Assembly (NCBI RefSeq): GCF_002215035.1
Contig: NZ_NKFP01000001.1
Location: forward strand, 1,299,501 to 1,363,500
Source of the DNA: Leptolyngbya ohadii IS1
Lineage (GTDB): Bacteria; Cyanobacteriota; Cyanobacteriia; Elainellales; Elainellaceae
Direction of reading: 5' to 3'
DNA: 64,000 bases
The notes beneath the pieces are model-generated. The model had not been told where the DNA came from. It saw nothing but the letters and a program-made list of their open reading frames with translations, and searched no databases. A program made the translations under genes and the position numbers. Each line of letters opens with the position of its first letter. Positions within the stretch are counted from its first letter, which is position 1. Of the stretch, positions 45,303-53,718 are shown one piece after another.

Positions 45303-46511
45303 ATGTGGCTTCAATATGGGCTAGATGCGAATGACTCTCTTGTATCGATCGAATTCGTTCAGCGAGGTAAGACCCAACTGCAATGCCCCTATTGTCGGGG
45401 TGGATTGACGGCAAAAAAAGGGATGGTCTTGCAGCATCACTTTGCTCACACTGAGGAAACATGCCGCTCTGCTGCTAGAAGTGAGGATGATCTCCCTACC
45501 CCTCCTCTGTATGACAAGTTTGATCTATGCCTTTCCAGTAAGGATTTAGCCAAACTTACTGAATTGTGGGAGAAGTCGAATTGAGGCGAGGAGTCAATCT
45601 GGTTCTTTGACCCGCCTGATTACATTAAACGTTTCCGCAAAAGAGGACTATTGAAGAAATCAGGCTCAGCGTTCCGGTTCACAGATCTGGGACGAATCCC
45701 ATTGGGGGGACCCAAGCTCAAGGAGTTTGAGGAGATTCAGTCAGGCAGCATCAGCGGCAAGCTGCATGGGCTGACCGAGGATGTCAAAAAATGCTTTCAG
45801 CATGGGTTTATTAACCTGCTAGAGGCATTAACCGACTTGAAGATTCTAGCTCAGATGCGTCGCCCCCTGTTGCTGACGCTGCATTGTCTGGAAGTTCAGG
45901 TAGATGGACAAACCCTCTATAAAATTGGGGTGACTCGGCGGGAGATGGACAACCGCCTAGCTGAGATTGAAGCACAGCTACGGCAATACTTTCAGACGGT
46001 AAAGCTTAAGGTGAAAGGGACATGGCTGCACCGGGGCAATCTGGAACTCTACTTCAAACACCGCTACAAAAGCTTTCACTACCCAAGTGCGAACCTGACC
46101 GAATACTATCAATTTGACCCGGATCAAATTAAGGATGTGCTGAAAGACCTGAAGCGACTGAAGCCGAAGGTGTTGAGCGACCTGAACCTGGACAAGTCGA
46201 TTCTGGAAGGTAAACCACTCCTGATTGAGCGACAAATCGAGGCAGAACGGCAACAGTATTTTGCTCAAGCGTGGCAACGGCAACGCTCGCAATCGATTCG
46301 CACGGGGATGGAGCGGGCAAAGCGCTGGGGGAAGCATGTTGGGAGACCAGTCGGAGCAGAAGAGACTCCAGGGCAGTTTCTAGCTAAGCCATCCAGTCAA
46401 CGCGTGATGGAAGCCCTAGAGAATGGGCGATCGCTTCGCCAAGCTGCGGCTGAGGCAGGCGTGTCAGTCAACACAGTCCGAAAAGTCAAAGCAATGGCTA
46501 GCAAGCATTAA
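45303..46511 (+). pseudogene. CoiA-like zinc ribbon / GIY-YIG nuclease / resolvase-type HTH fusion, one nonsense codon
   Basis: A single frame of 402 codons broken only by TGA at 45582-45584. Residues 1-93: CoiA-like start with a zinc ribbon and His motif (LQCPYCRGGLTAKKG, HHFAHTEETC). Residues about 175-280: a T5orf172-like GIY-YIG nuclease (LYKIGVTRREMDNRLAEIE, catalytic-type Glu in GNLELYFKHRY, EYYQF). Residues about 330-402: a segment like the C-terminal part of serine recombinases, with the linker GMERAKRWGKHVGRPVG and a helix-turn-helix (MEALENGRSLRQAAAEAGVSVNTVRKVKA). The combination suggests a DNA-cutting protein guided by a resolvase-type DNA-binding end. Without suppression the protein stops at residue 93. 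Confidence 0.7.
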
Positions 46512-46554
46512 AAAGTCAAGTAAAATTCTTCCAAAACCCTTGCTATTGCTAGAT

Positions 46555-46884
46555 ATGCCGCTTTTCCTCGTTACCAGCCTCTACGATGAAGGCATTTCTC
46601 TCAATCTGCTGTGGGTAGTGGAAGCAGAATCCGTAGAAGCGATCGCGGTTCATATGCTGAGTCATTTGGATACCTGGGGCTACTTCCTTGAACGTTCCTT
46701 TGGCGAAGACTTACCGATCGGCATCCCCACGCCCGCAGAACTCTTGAGCTGCATCAACCGCACCTTTGTAGACGGAGACTCAACGGCACAGCTTAGAATC
46801 ACGCCCATTACCGTACAGTCGCTCGACGAGGTTGACACACTTCCCTCATTCCATCCCAACGCCCTGTTTTCGGATTTTGGTTAA
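46555..46884 (+). CDS. Conserved-looking hypothetical protein
   Basis: 109 residues from the ATG at 46555. MPLFLVTSLYDEGISLNLLW, then VVEAESVEAIAVHMLSHLDTWGYFLERS and TPAELLSCINRTFVDGDSTAQLRITPI. It reads like a compact alpha/beta protein; no catalytic motif or signal peptide. It starts 43 bp after the fusion gene and is followed immediately by a decayed nuclease gene. Function unknown. Confidence 0.6.
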   Translation: MPLFLVTSLYDEGISLNLLWVVEAESVEAIAVHMLSHLDTWGYFLERSFGEDLPIGIPTPAELLSCINRTFVDGDSTAQLRITPITVQSLDEVDTLPSFHPNALFSDFG

Positions 46885-47359
46885 ATGATGACCTCTCTAC
46901 TGCTTCACCTCATACAGGATCAGTTCAACCTTCAGCTAGTCCAGACCCGATTGCCTCTGGTGCGTCCTGATTCACACCCAATCTCCCCCTTCTGCCGAAC
47001 GATGATGGAATGGGGACTGGAGTGCGTCACGCCCAACAGCAATGAACGCACCCGCTGCGAAGTCATTGTTGGGCAGATCATGACGAATGTTGCAATCGAT
47101 GCGAAAGTGAGTTTGTTTCTACCCGCTTGAGGTAAATCCTCAGCTTGGCTTGGTCGGGAGCTGCGACTCCCTCATCAGTCGATCGCCCCTGACCTTTCGG
47201 ATTCACTCGCCGATCGCCCTCATTGTGGAAGTCAAGCGAGATCTGGCGCGTGCTTTGCCCCACTGCCTGCTGGGTCTGACTGCGGCTCAACAGTTAAACG
47301 CCTCGTCGCAGAGAGTTTGTGGCAGCAATTCTCATTTTGGTACTTTTGTACAGATTTAA
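46885..47359 (+). pseudogene. Decayed PD-(D/E)XK-type nuclease-like gene
   Basis: The first part reads FNLQLVQTRLPLVRPDSHPI, then MMEWGLECVTPNSNERTRCEVIVGQI and stops at 47130. In another frame the text resumes at about 47150: CDSLISRSPLTF, then PIALIVEVKRDLARALPHCL and LGLTAAQQLN. The order (RCExIV..., SLF, CDFLISRSP, IVExK, AAQxxN) matches a common cyanobacterial protein with a restriction-type nuclease core; IVEVK would hold the catalytic Glu-x-Lys. At least one frameshift and a deletion after SLF separate the pieces. Confidence 0.55.
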
Positions 47360-47645
47360 GCGTTTTGCAAGCATTGGAGTCAACGAGAGAATCAGCTTTT
47401 CAGCCCCTAGCGTTGAGGGAGAAATGAGAACTGTTCTCATAATGAGAATTGCTGACATCGGTAGGAGCATCAGTACCTCTTCTCGGCAATGTGTTAGGAT
47501 GATATTCTGCAACTTACTTCCGGTCTGTTGTTGCATATTGGCTCTTGTTTGTTCGAGCCATCTCTAGAAATAATCAACTTACTGCTCTTAGGCTGGTCCC
47601 AGTGCTGCATTGGGGATAGGGGCACAACTAGGAGCAATCTAATTC
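47360..47645. other. Intergenic region upstream of the RNA helicase
   Basis: Contains the palindromic ATGAGAA array (separate entry). No gene seen. The helicase has no strong ribosome site; AGGAGCAATCTAATTC before the ATG is the likely one. Confidence 0.5.
47424..47449. promoter_or_regulatory. Fur-like array of alternating ATGAGAA half-sites
   Basis: ATGAGAA-CTG-TTCTCAT-A-ATGAGAATT contains three half-sites in alternating orientation: two overlapping palindromes with centres of 3 and 1 bp. The second, TTCTCAT-A-ATGAGAA, is a perfect 7-1-7 palindrome like Fur/PerR-type boxes. It lies about 200 bp upstream of the RNA helicase start; another TTCTCATT occurs near 47331. Confidence 0.5.
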
Positions 47646-48938
47646 ATGACATTTCAAACTCTCGGTCTTTCGACCGAACTGCTGCGTGCTGTTAACGACG
47701 AAGGCTACACTACAGCAACGCCAATTCAGCAGCAGGCTATTCCTGCGATTTTGCAGGGACACGATATTTTTGCGAGTGCCCAAACTGGAACTGGTAAGAC
47801 TGCCGGGTTTACGCTGCCATTACTGCAATGCCTGAACCTCTCATCCTCCAGAAAAGGCGATCGCAATCCGCGTGCCTTGATTCTGACCCCAACTCGTGAA
47901 CTCGCTGCTCAGGTCGGTGATAGCGTCAAAACCTATGGCAAATATCTGGCTCCTAAGTCAGCGGTGATTTATGGCGGTGTTGGCTTTGTGCCGCAAGTAC
48001 AAGCGTTGAAACGGGGCGTAGATATTGTCGTCGCGACTCCCGGACGGTTACTAGACCACGTCACACAGAAGACCGTCGATCTGTCCCAAATTGAGATTCT
48101 GGTGCTAGATGAGTGTGATCGCATGTTAGACATGGGGTTCATCCACGACATTCGCAAATTATTGGTAAAACTGCCTGCCTCTCGGCAAACGTTAATGTTC
48201 TCTGCCACCTTTTCGCCCGCGATTCGGCAACTCGCTAGCACCTTGCTCAAACAGCCTGTGCAAATTGAAGTAGCACCTCGTAATACAGCAGCTGAGCAAG
48301 TCGAACAAATCGTGCATCCCGTTGACCGCGCTCGCAAACGAGAATTGCTATCTTACCTAATTGGCTTTAATAACTGGAAACAGGTGCTGGTTTTTACCCG
48401 GACCAAACACGGGGCGAATCGGCTGGCTGAACAATTGGCTCAAGATGGGCTGAAAACTGCTGCAATTCATGGGAATAAAACCCAAGCTGCCCGGACTCGG
48501 GCATTGGCTGACTTTAAGCAAGGGAAGGTGCGAGTTCTGGTTGCCACCGATGTTGCCTCGCGAGGGTTAGACATTGATCAGCTTCCTCATGTCGTGAATT
48601 TTGAACTGCCCAATGTACCTGAAGACTATGTGCACCGGATTGGTCGAACGGGTCGTGCGGGACATGCAGGACGGGCAATTTCTCTGGTCTCGCAGGATGA
48701 AAACTCCCTGTTAAAGGGGATCGAGCAGCTATTAAACCGAAATCTGACAACAGATGTCATTTCAGGCTATGAACCGACGGATTCTTCTCGGTTACAGTCA
48801 GAGGCGAAACCGGCTCAACCCCGATCGAAGCAGCGCCGAGGTGGACAGCGCCAAACGCACGTTGCTCCATCCCCTTCCCGTGGAAAAAAATCTGATGCGA
48901 CTGGAAGCCGTAAGCGCAAACAGCTTCGCGCGATTTAA
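47646..48938 (+). CDS. DEAD-box-type RNA helicase (RhlE/Crh-like)
   Basis: 430 residues. Motifs in order: Q motif [14 protein letters not shown], motif I AQTGTGKT, Ia PTRELA, Ib TPGRLLDH, motif [15 protein letters not shown], motif III SAT, motif [11 protein letters not shown], motif [12 protein letters not shown]. Motif II reads D-E-C-D instead of D-E-A-D. The C-terminal 60 residues are basic and Arg/Lys/Ser-rich, as in RhlE, for RNA binding. It unwinds RNA duplexes with ATP; in cyanobacteria one such enzyme (CrhR) is induced by cold and redox state. The long leader with a Fur-like array suggests regulation, but no assignment to CrhR is justified. Confidence 0.93.
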   Translation: MTFQTLGLSTELLRAVNDEGYTTATPIQQQAIPAILQGHDIFASAQTGTGKTAGFTLPLLQCLNLSSSRKGDRNPRALILTPTRELAAQVGDSVKTYGKYLAPKSAVIYGGVGFVPQVQALKRGVDIVVATPGRLLDHVTQKTVDLSQIEILVLDECDRMLDMGFIHDIRKLLVKLPASRQTLMFSATFSPAIRQLASTLLKQPVQIEVAPRNTAAEQVEQIVHPVDRARKRELLSYLIGFNNWKQVLVFTRTKHGANRLAEQLAQDGLKTAAIHGNKTQAARTRALADFKQGKVRVLVATDVASRGLDIDQLPHVVNFELPNVPEDYVHRIGRTGRAGHAGRAISLVSQDENSLLKGIEQLLNRNLTTDVISGYEPTDSSRLQSEAKPAQPRSKQRRGGQRQTHVAPSPSRGKKSDATGSRKRKQLRAI

Positions 48939-49031
48939 TTCTATTTTTTCTCATCGGTCACTTACAAGGGCAGCAGGTTGATATTCACAGGTACGCTCTT
49001 GTAGGTTCGCTGCTGTGATTGAGCAAAATAT
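48939..49031. other. Short spacer before the MITE
   Basis: 93 bp between the helicase stop and the MITE; it ends with the left copy of the 8-bp target duplication CAAAATAT at 49024-49031. No hairpin terminator recognised. Confidence 0.4.
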
Positions 49032-49215
49032 GGCGTTGCTGAATTAAGGGATGAATGGTGCAAATCGAAGTCCTGCACGCCCCCTAAATCCCCCAAATTT
49101 GGGGGACTTTGAAATCGGCAGAATTGCCTGCCGCTATGGAAATGCTGGCATTTGTTTGGTTCCCCCCAGAATTGGGGGGTTAGGGGGGCGATTTATACGC
49201 CTATTCAGCAACGCC
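49032..49215. mobile_element. 184-bp MITE with 8-bp target duplication
   Basis: Ends in inverted repeats GGCGTTGCTGAAT / ATTCAGCAACGCC and is flanked on both sides by CAAAATAT (49024-49031 and 49216-49223), a perfect 8-bp duplication. The interior has G/C-run hairpins, including the palindrome TCCCCCAAATTTGGGGGA. It codes for nothing and must depend on a transposase elsewhere. It sits behind the helicase gene. Confidence 0.85.
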
Positions 49216-49505
49216 CAAAATATATTGCGCAGTTTGCGAATGAGTTGTGTAATTCTCACTTCTGCAACAGATAAAGGGGTTGAGCCGAGATACGTGTGAT
49301 TTTTTATCACATAGCCTTGAAACATAAACCGAATAAGCGCTCTAGCCTTTTTGTCTTTAGCCGTAATCGCTGAAAGCTCTAATTAGTACAGGTTTGGACT
49401 ACTTTTGGACGCTGTACTAGCGAAAAATGGTTAGTCCCTCTTCAATCACTCTGCTGAGAGCTATCTAGGATAGAGGTAGCCCTCTTTGTGTTGGAGATTT
49501 GCCCT

Positions 49506-50816
49506 ATGCCTCCCTCCAGAGATGCCCGTCCTACCTTGACTTTTGTGGATGAGTACTGCCAACTGTTTCAATCGCTATTTCCTGAAGTGCGAAGCTTTGA
49601 AGCCTTCAAGCTGTTGCATTTGGGACTGATCTCAGATATTAAACGTAAATCCCTTCCTGCCATTGCCAAGGCAGTAGGACTGGATGACCCACAAAGCCTG
49701 CATCATTTCCTCACCGAATCCCCTTGGTCAGCCCAAAAGTTTCGCCGAGAGCGTCTACAAGTCACTCTAGACCTGCTGAAAGGCGCAGCGATGATGTTGC
49801 TCATTGACGAAACGGGAGACCGTAAAAAAGGCAAAACCACAGATTATGGGAAACCACAGTACATCGGTAATGTCGGCAAAAAAGAGAATGGGATTGTGGT
49901 TGTTACGGCATACGGATTGTACAAAGGCATGATCTTGCCGTTGAGTTTCGAGGTGTACAAACCCCATGAGCGACTTAAACCCCCTGAAGCTTATCGCACC
50001 AAACCTCAAATTGCGGCTCAAATGATTCGAGAGCTACAGGCGATAGGATTTCGATTTGAACTGGTGCTGGGCGATAGTTTATATGGCGAGAGTGATGGCA
50101 ATTTTGTCAGTGTATTGCATCAATTAGGATTGCCTTACATTCTGGTAATCCGCAGCAGCCACGCCATGTGGGTGCCCAAAGACCAGCACGTGAGAATGAA
50201 TCGATGGCGCAAATTTGAACGAACTTTCACCAACGGTGAAACCGAAACCCGCTATATTCGCGAGCTTATTGATGGACAACGCCGGGAAGTCCGTTATTGG
50301 CAGTTGACCAGCGATCCTCAAACTCTCCCTGGCAATTCGACCTGGTATGTCATGAGCCATGTCTCAATGCTCAAGTTCAACCAAGTGGGCGATCAATATG
50401 GCTTTAGAACCTGGGTCGAGTATGGTCTCAAGCAAAGCAAAGACGAATTGGGATGGGCAGACTTTCGCATGACGAGTTACGAGCAGATTGAGAAATGGTG
50501 GGAAATGGTGATGAGTGCCTTTCTCATGGTTAGACTGTTCGCCGAGCAGTTCAATGATTGTTGCCCTTTGTCCCATCAAGTTTTGGCGCGACATCCTTGG
50601 TGGGATAATCAGAAGGGTTGGAAGAATTTGCTCAACAACCTGCGCTTAATCATCCAACCGTTAATTTGCTACAACTGGCTGAAGCGATGGTTAGAGGTCT
50701 TTATCATTCCCCACCTCTCAATCGGATTTGCGCGGCTCATTGAGCAGATGAATCAGTTTGTTTGTCCGGCAGTGCGTTGGCTCAACTTGGATAGACTTCT
50801 CTTTTCTTCCGCATAG
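49506..50816 (+). CDS. IS701-family transposase (second element)
   Basis: 436 residues from the ATG at 49506 (TTGGAG upstream), the same length as the 25.6-kb paralogue. DDE residues: MMLLIDETGDRKKG, FELVLGDSLYGES, WVEYGLKQSKDELGWADFRM. The coding frame is intact; the IS1380 insertion begins right at its TAG stop codon, so the protein is unaffected though the element's right end is now 1.6 kb away. Confidence 0.92.
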   Translation: MPPSRDARPTLTFVDEYCQLFQSLFPEVRSFEAFKLLHLGLISDIKRKSLPAIAKAVGLDDPQSLHHFLTESPWSAQKFRRERLQVTLDLLKGAAMMLLIDETGDRKKGKTTDYGKPQYIGNVGKKENGIVVVTAYGLYKGMILPLSFEVYKPHERLKPPEAYRTKPQIAAQMIRELQAIGFRFELVLGDSLYGESDGNFVSVLHQLGLPYILVIRSSHAMWVPKDQHVRMNRWRKFERTFTNGETETRYIRELIDGQRREVRYWQLTSDPQTLPGNSTWYVMSHVSMLKFNQVGDQYGFRTWVEYGLKQSKDELGWADFRMTSYEQIEKWWEMVMSAFLMVRLFAEQFNDCCPLSHQVLARHPWWDNQKGWKNLLNNLRLIIQPLICYNWLKRWLEVFIIPHLSIGFARLIEQMNQFVCPAVRWLNLDRLLFSSA

Positions 50817-52444
50817 CCTGAATTATTCACGAGGGTTAAGGAAAATACAGGAAAGAGAGCTTGAAACGGAATAGAATCAAGCTCTCTAAGATTTTTTGCG
50901 TCTTCATTGTGCCATGACAGTCTGTGAAACAGAACTGCCCTACGATTTTGTCACCCCTCGTCCCCTGGTTATCCGCTTTTCCGACTTGGAATTGAGTTCA
51001 GACGCAGGCATTCTCCTAGCACGACAAGCCGAGGAAAAGGTGGGCATTTGCCGTGTCATTGCTGGGTGCATTCAGGAATGGCGTGACCCTGACAAAATCA
51101 CGCATAGCCTGTACCAGTTGGTGAGTCAGCGCGTGTATCAGTTGGTGGGGGGATATGAAGATGCTAACGATAGCAATCAGTTGCGGCATGACCCGATTTA
51201 CAAGCTCGCCTGTGAACGATTGCCCCTGCCGAACGAGGAACTGCTGGCAAGCCAACCGACGATGAGCCGATTGGAAAACCGAGTCCAGAAGCGGGAGGTG
51301 AGCCAAATGCGAAGCGCAGTGGTGGAGAGTGGTGGAGACGTTTATTGAGAGCTATCGCACAACTCCCGAAGAGATCGTGCTGGATGCCGATGGCTGGGAT
51401 GCAGCAACGCATGGGACACAACAGTTGAGCTGCTTTCATGGCTACTATGGACAGCACATGTACTTCCCGGGTTTGATTAGCGAGGCAAGCAGTGGCTATC
51501 CGTTAGTGCTGCAACTGCGAGCCGGCAATTCTCACCCGGGTAAGGGCGTGGCAGGGCTATTGCGGTGGTTGTTCTGGCGACTGAGAAAAGCGTTTCCTGG
51601 CGTGCGAGTTATGTTTCGTGCCGACGCTGGCTTTGCCTTGCCGGAAATTCTACGGGTGTGTGAGCGTTCTGGGGTAGGGTACGCCATCGGCTATGCTCGC
51701 AATGCCGTCACCGAGCACAAGATCGCCCCCTTACTCGAACGTGCCCGCTTACAGTTTCATCAAACCCAAGCGAAGGCAAGGCTGTTTGATGATGTGTACT
51801 ATTCAGCAACCACCTGGGATGAACCTCGCCGGTTGGTAATGAAGGCGGAATGGTTGCCCAAAGGTGCCAATCCTCGCTTTGTGCTCACCAATCTCGACCT
51901 GCCACCGCAGGAGTTATATGACCGATTCTACGTGCAACGGGGGGCGGACAGTGAACATTGCATCAAGGAACTCAAGCTTGGCATTCATGCAGACCGCCTC
52001 AGTTGCCACCACTTTATTGCCAACCAGTTTCGCTTGCTGTTGTCCCAAGCGGCTTACATCTTACTGCTTGCAATTCGCCAAGCGGCACAAGGAACTGAAT
52101 TTGCCAACGCTCAGGTCGAGCGCTTACGGTCAATGCTTATCAAAGGGGCAGCCAGAGTCAGAGTATCAGTGCGCCGAGTGCTGGTCGAGCTTGCTGCCTA
52201 CTGTCCCTTTGCCGCCCAGTTACGTCAGATTGTGCAGCAATTAGTCTCTGCACAACCCCAGGCTTTGGGCTAATTTCTAACCCTTTGTAGGATCAGTGTG
52301 TCTACTGGCAGTTCATTTCCATTGTTTTGGTCATTCTCCATGCCGTTGGCACCCTTGTAACCCGTTCTCACCTCCAGTTTTTCCTTCCCATTCTCCAGAT
52401 TACCAACCTTGCCTTCTAGGGTCACACCTCATGAATAATGCAGG
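50817..52444 (+). mobile_element. IS1380-family element nested in IS701
   Basis: 1,628 bp. Left end CCTGAATTATTCACGAGG at 50817 and right end CCTCATGAATAATGCAGG ending at 52444 are inverted repeats with two mismatches. TAG precedes the left end and CTAG follows the right end, a possible short target duplication. It is inserted exactly at the stop codon of the host transposase. Confidence 0.85.
50914..52273 (+). pseudogene. IS1380-family transposase with a 10-bp duplication frameshift
   Basis: The first part (from ATG 50914) covers LVIRFSDLELSSDAGILLAR, LVGGYEDANDSNQLRHDPI and PTMSRLENRV, the IS1380 DDE_Tnp_1 start. The second part covers EEIVLDADGWDAATHGTQQL, MFRADAGFALPEI and RGADSEHCIKELKLG. 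They are in different frames because GTGGTGGAGA is present twice in tandem at 51319-51338; deleting one copy restores RSAVVETFIESY. Otherwise complete. Confidence 0.9.
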
Positions 52445-52466
52445 CTAGAGTGACTGAAGAGGGTAA

Positions 52467-52661
52467 AGCACTTGTGCAGCCTTTCAGGTTCTTCAAACCG
52501 ATGTTCATGTTTTTTCTAGTTTGACTGATATTGATGATGAGCATAAACATACAAAACGGATCTATGAAAGTAATAGAGCGCAAAATTATCAGGTTTTACA
52601 AGATGTTGGAAAATTGAGAATTGAATTTGTTTCAATCCGGCTATTAATTGCTGCCTCATAA
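52467..52661 (+). pseudogene. AT-rich gene remnant between IS elements
   Basis: Directly after the IS701 right end an open frame without start reads QVLQTDVHVFSSLTDIDDEH, then KHTKRIYESNRAQNYQVLQD and VGKLRIEFVSIRLLIAAS before TAA. It is clearly AT-richer than its neighbours. It looks like the C-terminal end of a gene removed by the IS activity. Family not recognised. Confidence 0.4.
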
Positions 52662-52677
52662 ATCAATGTGGAATAGC

Positions 52678-53717
52678 CTTAATCGGAAATAGGAAGGAGA
52701 AGGTAAGCAGGAAAAACAGTTTGTCTCTCTGCCCTCTATTAGCGTTAGGCAACTGTCTGCTGGCGCTGAGCTAACCGGAAGTTGTGCAGCCCACAAGCAA
52801 TTTCCATGACCGCATCGGTAAAGCGATCCGTTCGAGTCCTGAGGGGATGCACCACAATATTGCACCGCTTGATGCCCCCGATGTGATGCTCAATCTCTAC
52901 CCGTTCCCGTGATATCGCTTGATTGCGCTGTTTGTCTGCCTCACTTCATTCGCCGTTGCGGGGTTTCTTCTTCGGTTGATGCGTCTTTACCCCTGCGGGT
53001 TCATAGCCCTGAAAGCCGGTATCCTTCCACAACTGTGTGCCTGCGGGAAAACTGTAATCTTCCTCGTCACAAATTGTTTTGTCATGCTTTTTCCCCTCGT
53101 AAGTATCACTCAGGTACAACACCCTGCCTTTGCGCTGGCACATCACCAGATTCTTGACGGTGAAGGTCTTCTTTTTGCCACTGTAATACTGCTTGCGCTC
53201 CTCTTTGTCTTTGGGTCGAGTAATCCGCCGCTCCGTGCCGTCGATAATGAGTTCCAGCATTGGGTATTCCTTCAGCACTCGCTCCAATCGATAAGGACTG
53301 CGTTCTGGCAGTTGTTGTTCATACCCCAACGCAGTATTGAGAATCGGAGTCAGCTAATGCACCCACTCATGCGCCTGGGGTTGCCCGATGCCAAACAAAA
53401 AGCCTTGAACTTCCTGCGTCGGGTACAACCGAAAATACACCAGGATGAACAACAGCTTATCCCGACTGTCTTGCAACTGCGGTTTGCGCCCACCGCCATA
53501 GCGTCTTGCCCTCGGTGCTTGGATGTGATGCTGCTCCAGGTACTCCCTCCACCTCGTTCAAAGCTGACCCATAACTGCTCGAACTCGTCTACGCTCATTC
53601 CGGTGAGGCTTTGCAGAACTCGGGGTTTGTTTTGAACTTGAGCATAGTTGAGCATGGTTCCTCGCTGCCTCACACTCATTAGGTCGTGCTTCAAACTCTA
53701 CCTTATTTCCGATGAAG
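52678..53717 (-). mobile_element. IS5-family element, copy 2 (defective)
   Basis: 1,040 bp, inverted relative to copy 1 at 21738. Its transposase 3' end is at CTTAATCGGAAATAGG (52678-52693), identical to copy 1; the other end, CCTTATTTCCGATGAAG (53701-53717), is slightly diverged. It truncates the 3' end of the lipase gene on its right. Confidence 0.85.
52745..53655 (-). pseudogene. IS5-family transposase, disrupted
   Basis: Homologous throughout to the 21.8-kb copy (MLNYAQVQNKPRVLQSLTGM; MLELIIDGTERRITRP; KKTFTVKNLV). It has at least three lesions: a frameshift near 53560 (after FEQLWVSFE), a TAG at about 53354 in place of the Lys codon of HKLTPIL, and a TGA near 52943 in place of the Leu codon after PRNGE. 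The lesions differ from those of copy 1, so the two decayed independently. Confidence 0.85.
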
Positions 53718-53718
53718 T

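Larger units (their letters stand above)
49436..52463 (+). mobile_element. IS701-family element, copy 2, split by IS1380
   Basis: Outer ends CCCTCTTCAATCAC at 49436-49449 and GTGACTGAAGAGGG at 52450-52463 form a 14-bp inverted repeat with one mismatch, closely related to the ends of the element at 25.6 kb. Between the transposase stop and the right end, an entire IS1380 element is inserted. Without it the element would be about 1.4 kb, the same as copy 1. Confidence 0.8.

Noticed and set aside
51329-52273. Independent second gene in IS1380
   Set aside because: It is the continuation of the transposase after a 10-bp duplication, not a separate gene.
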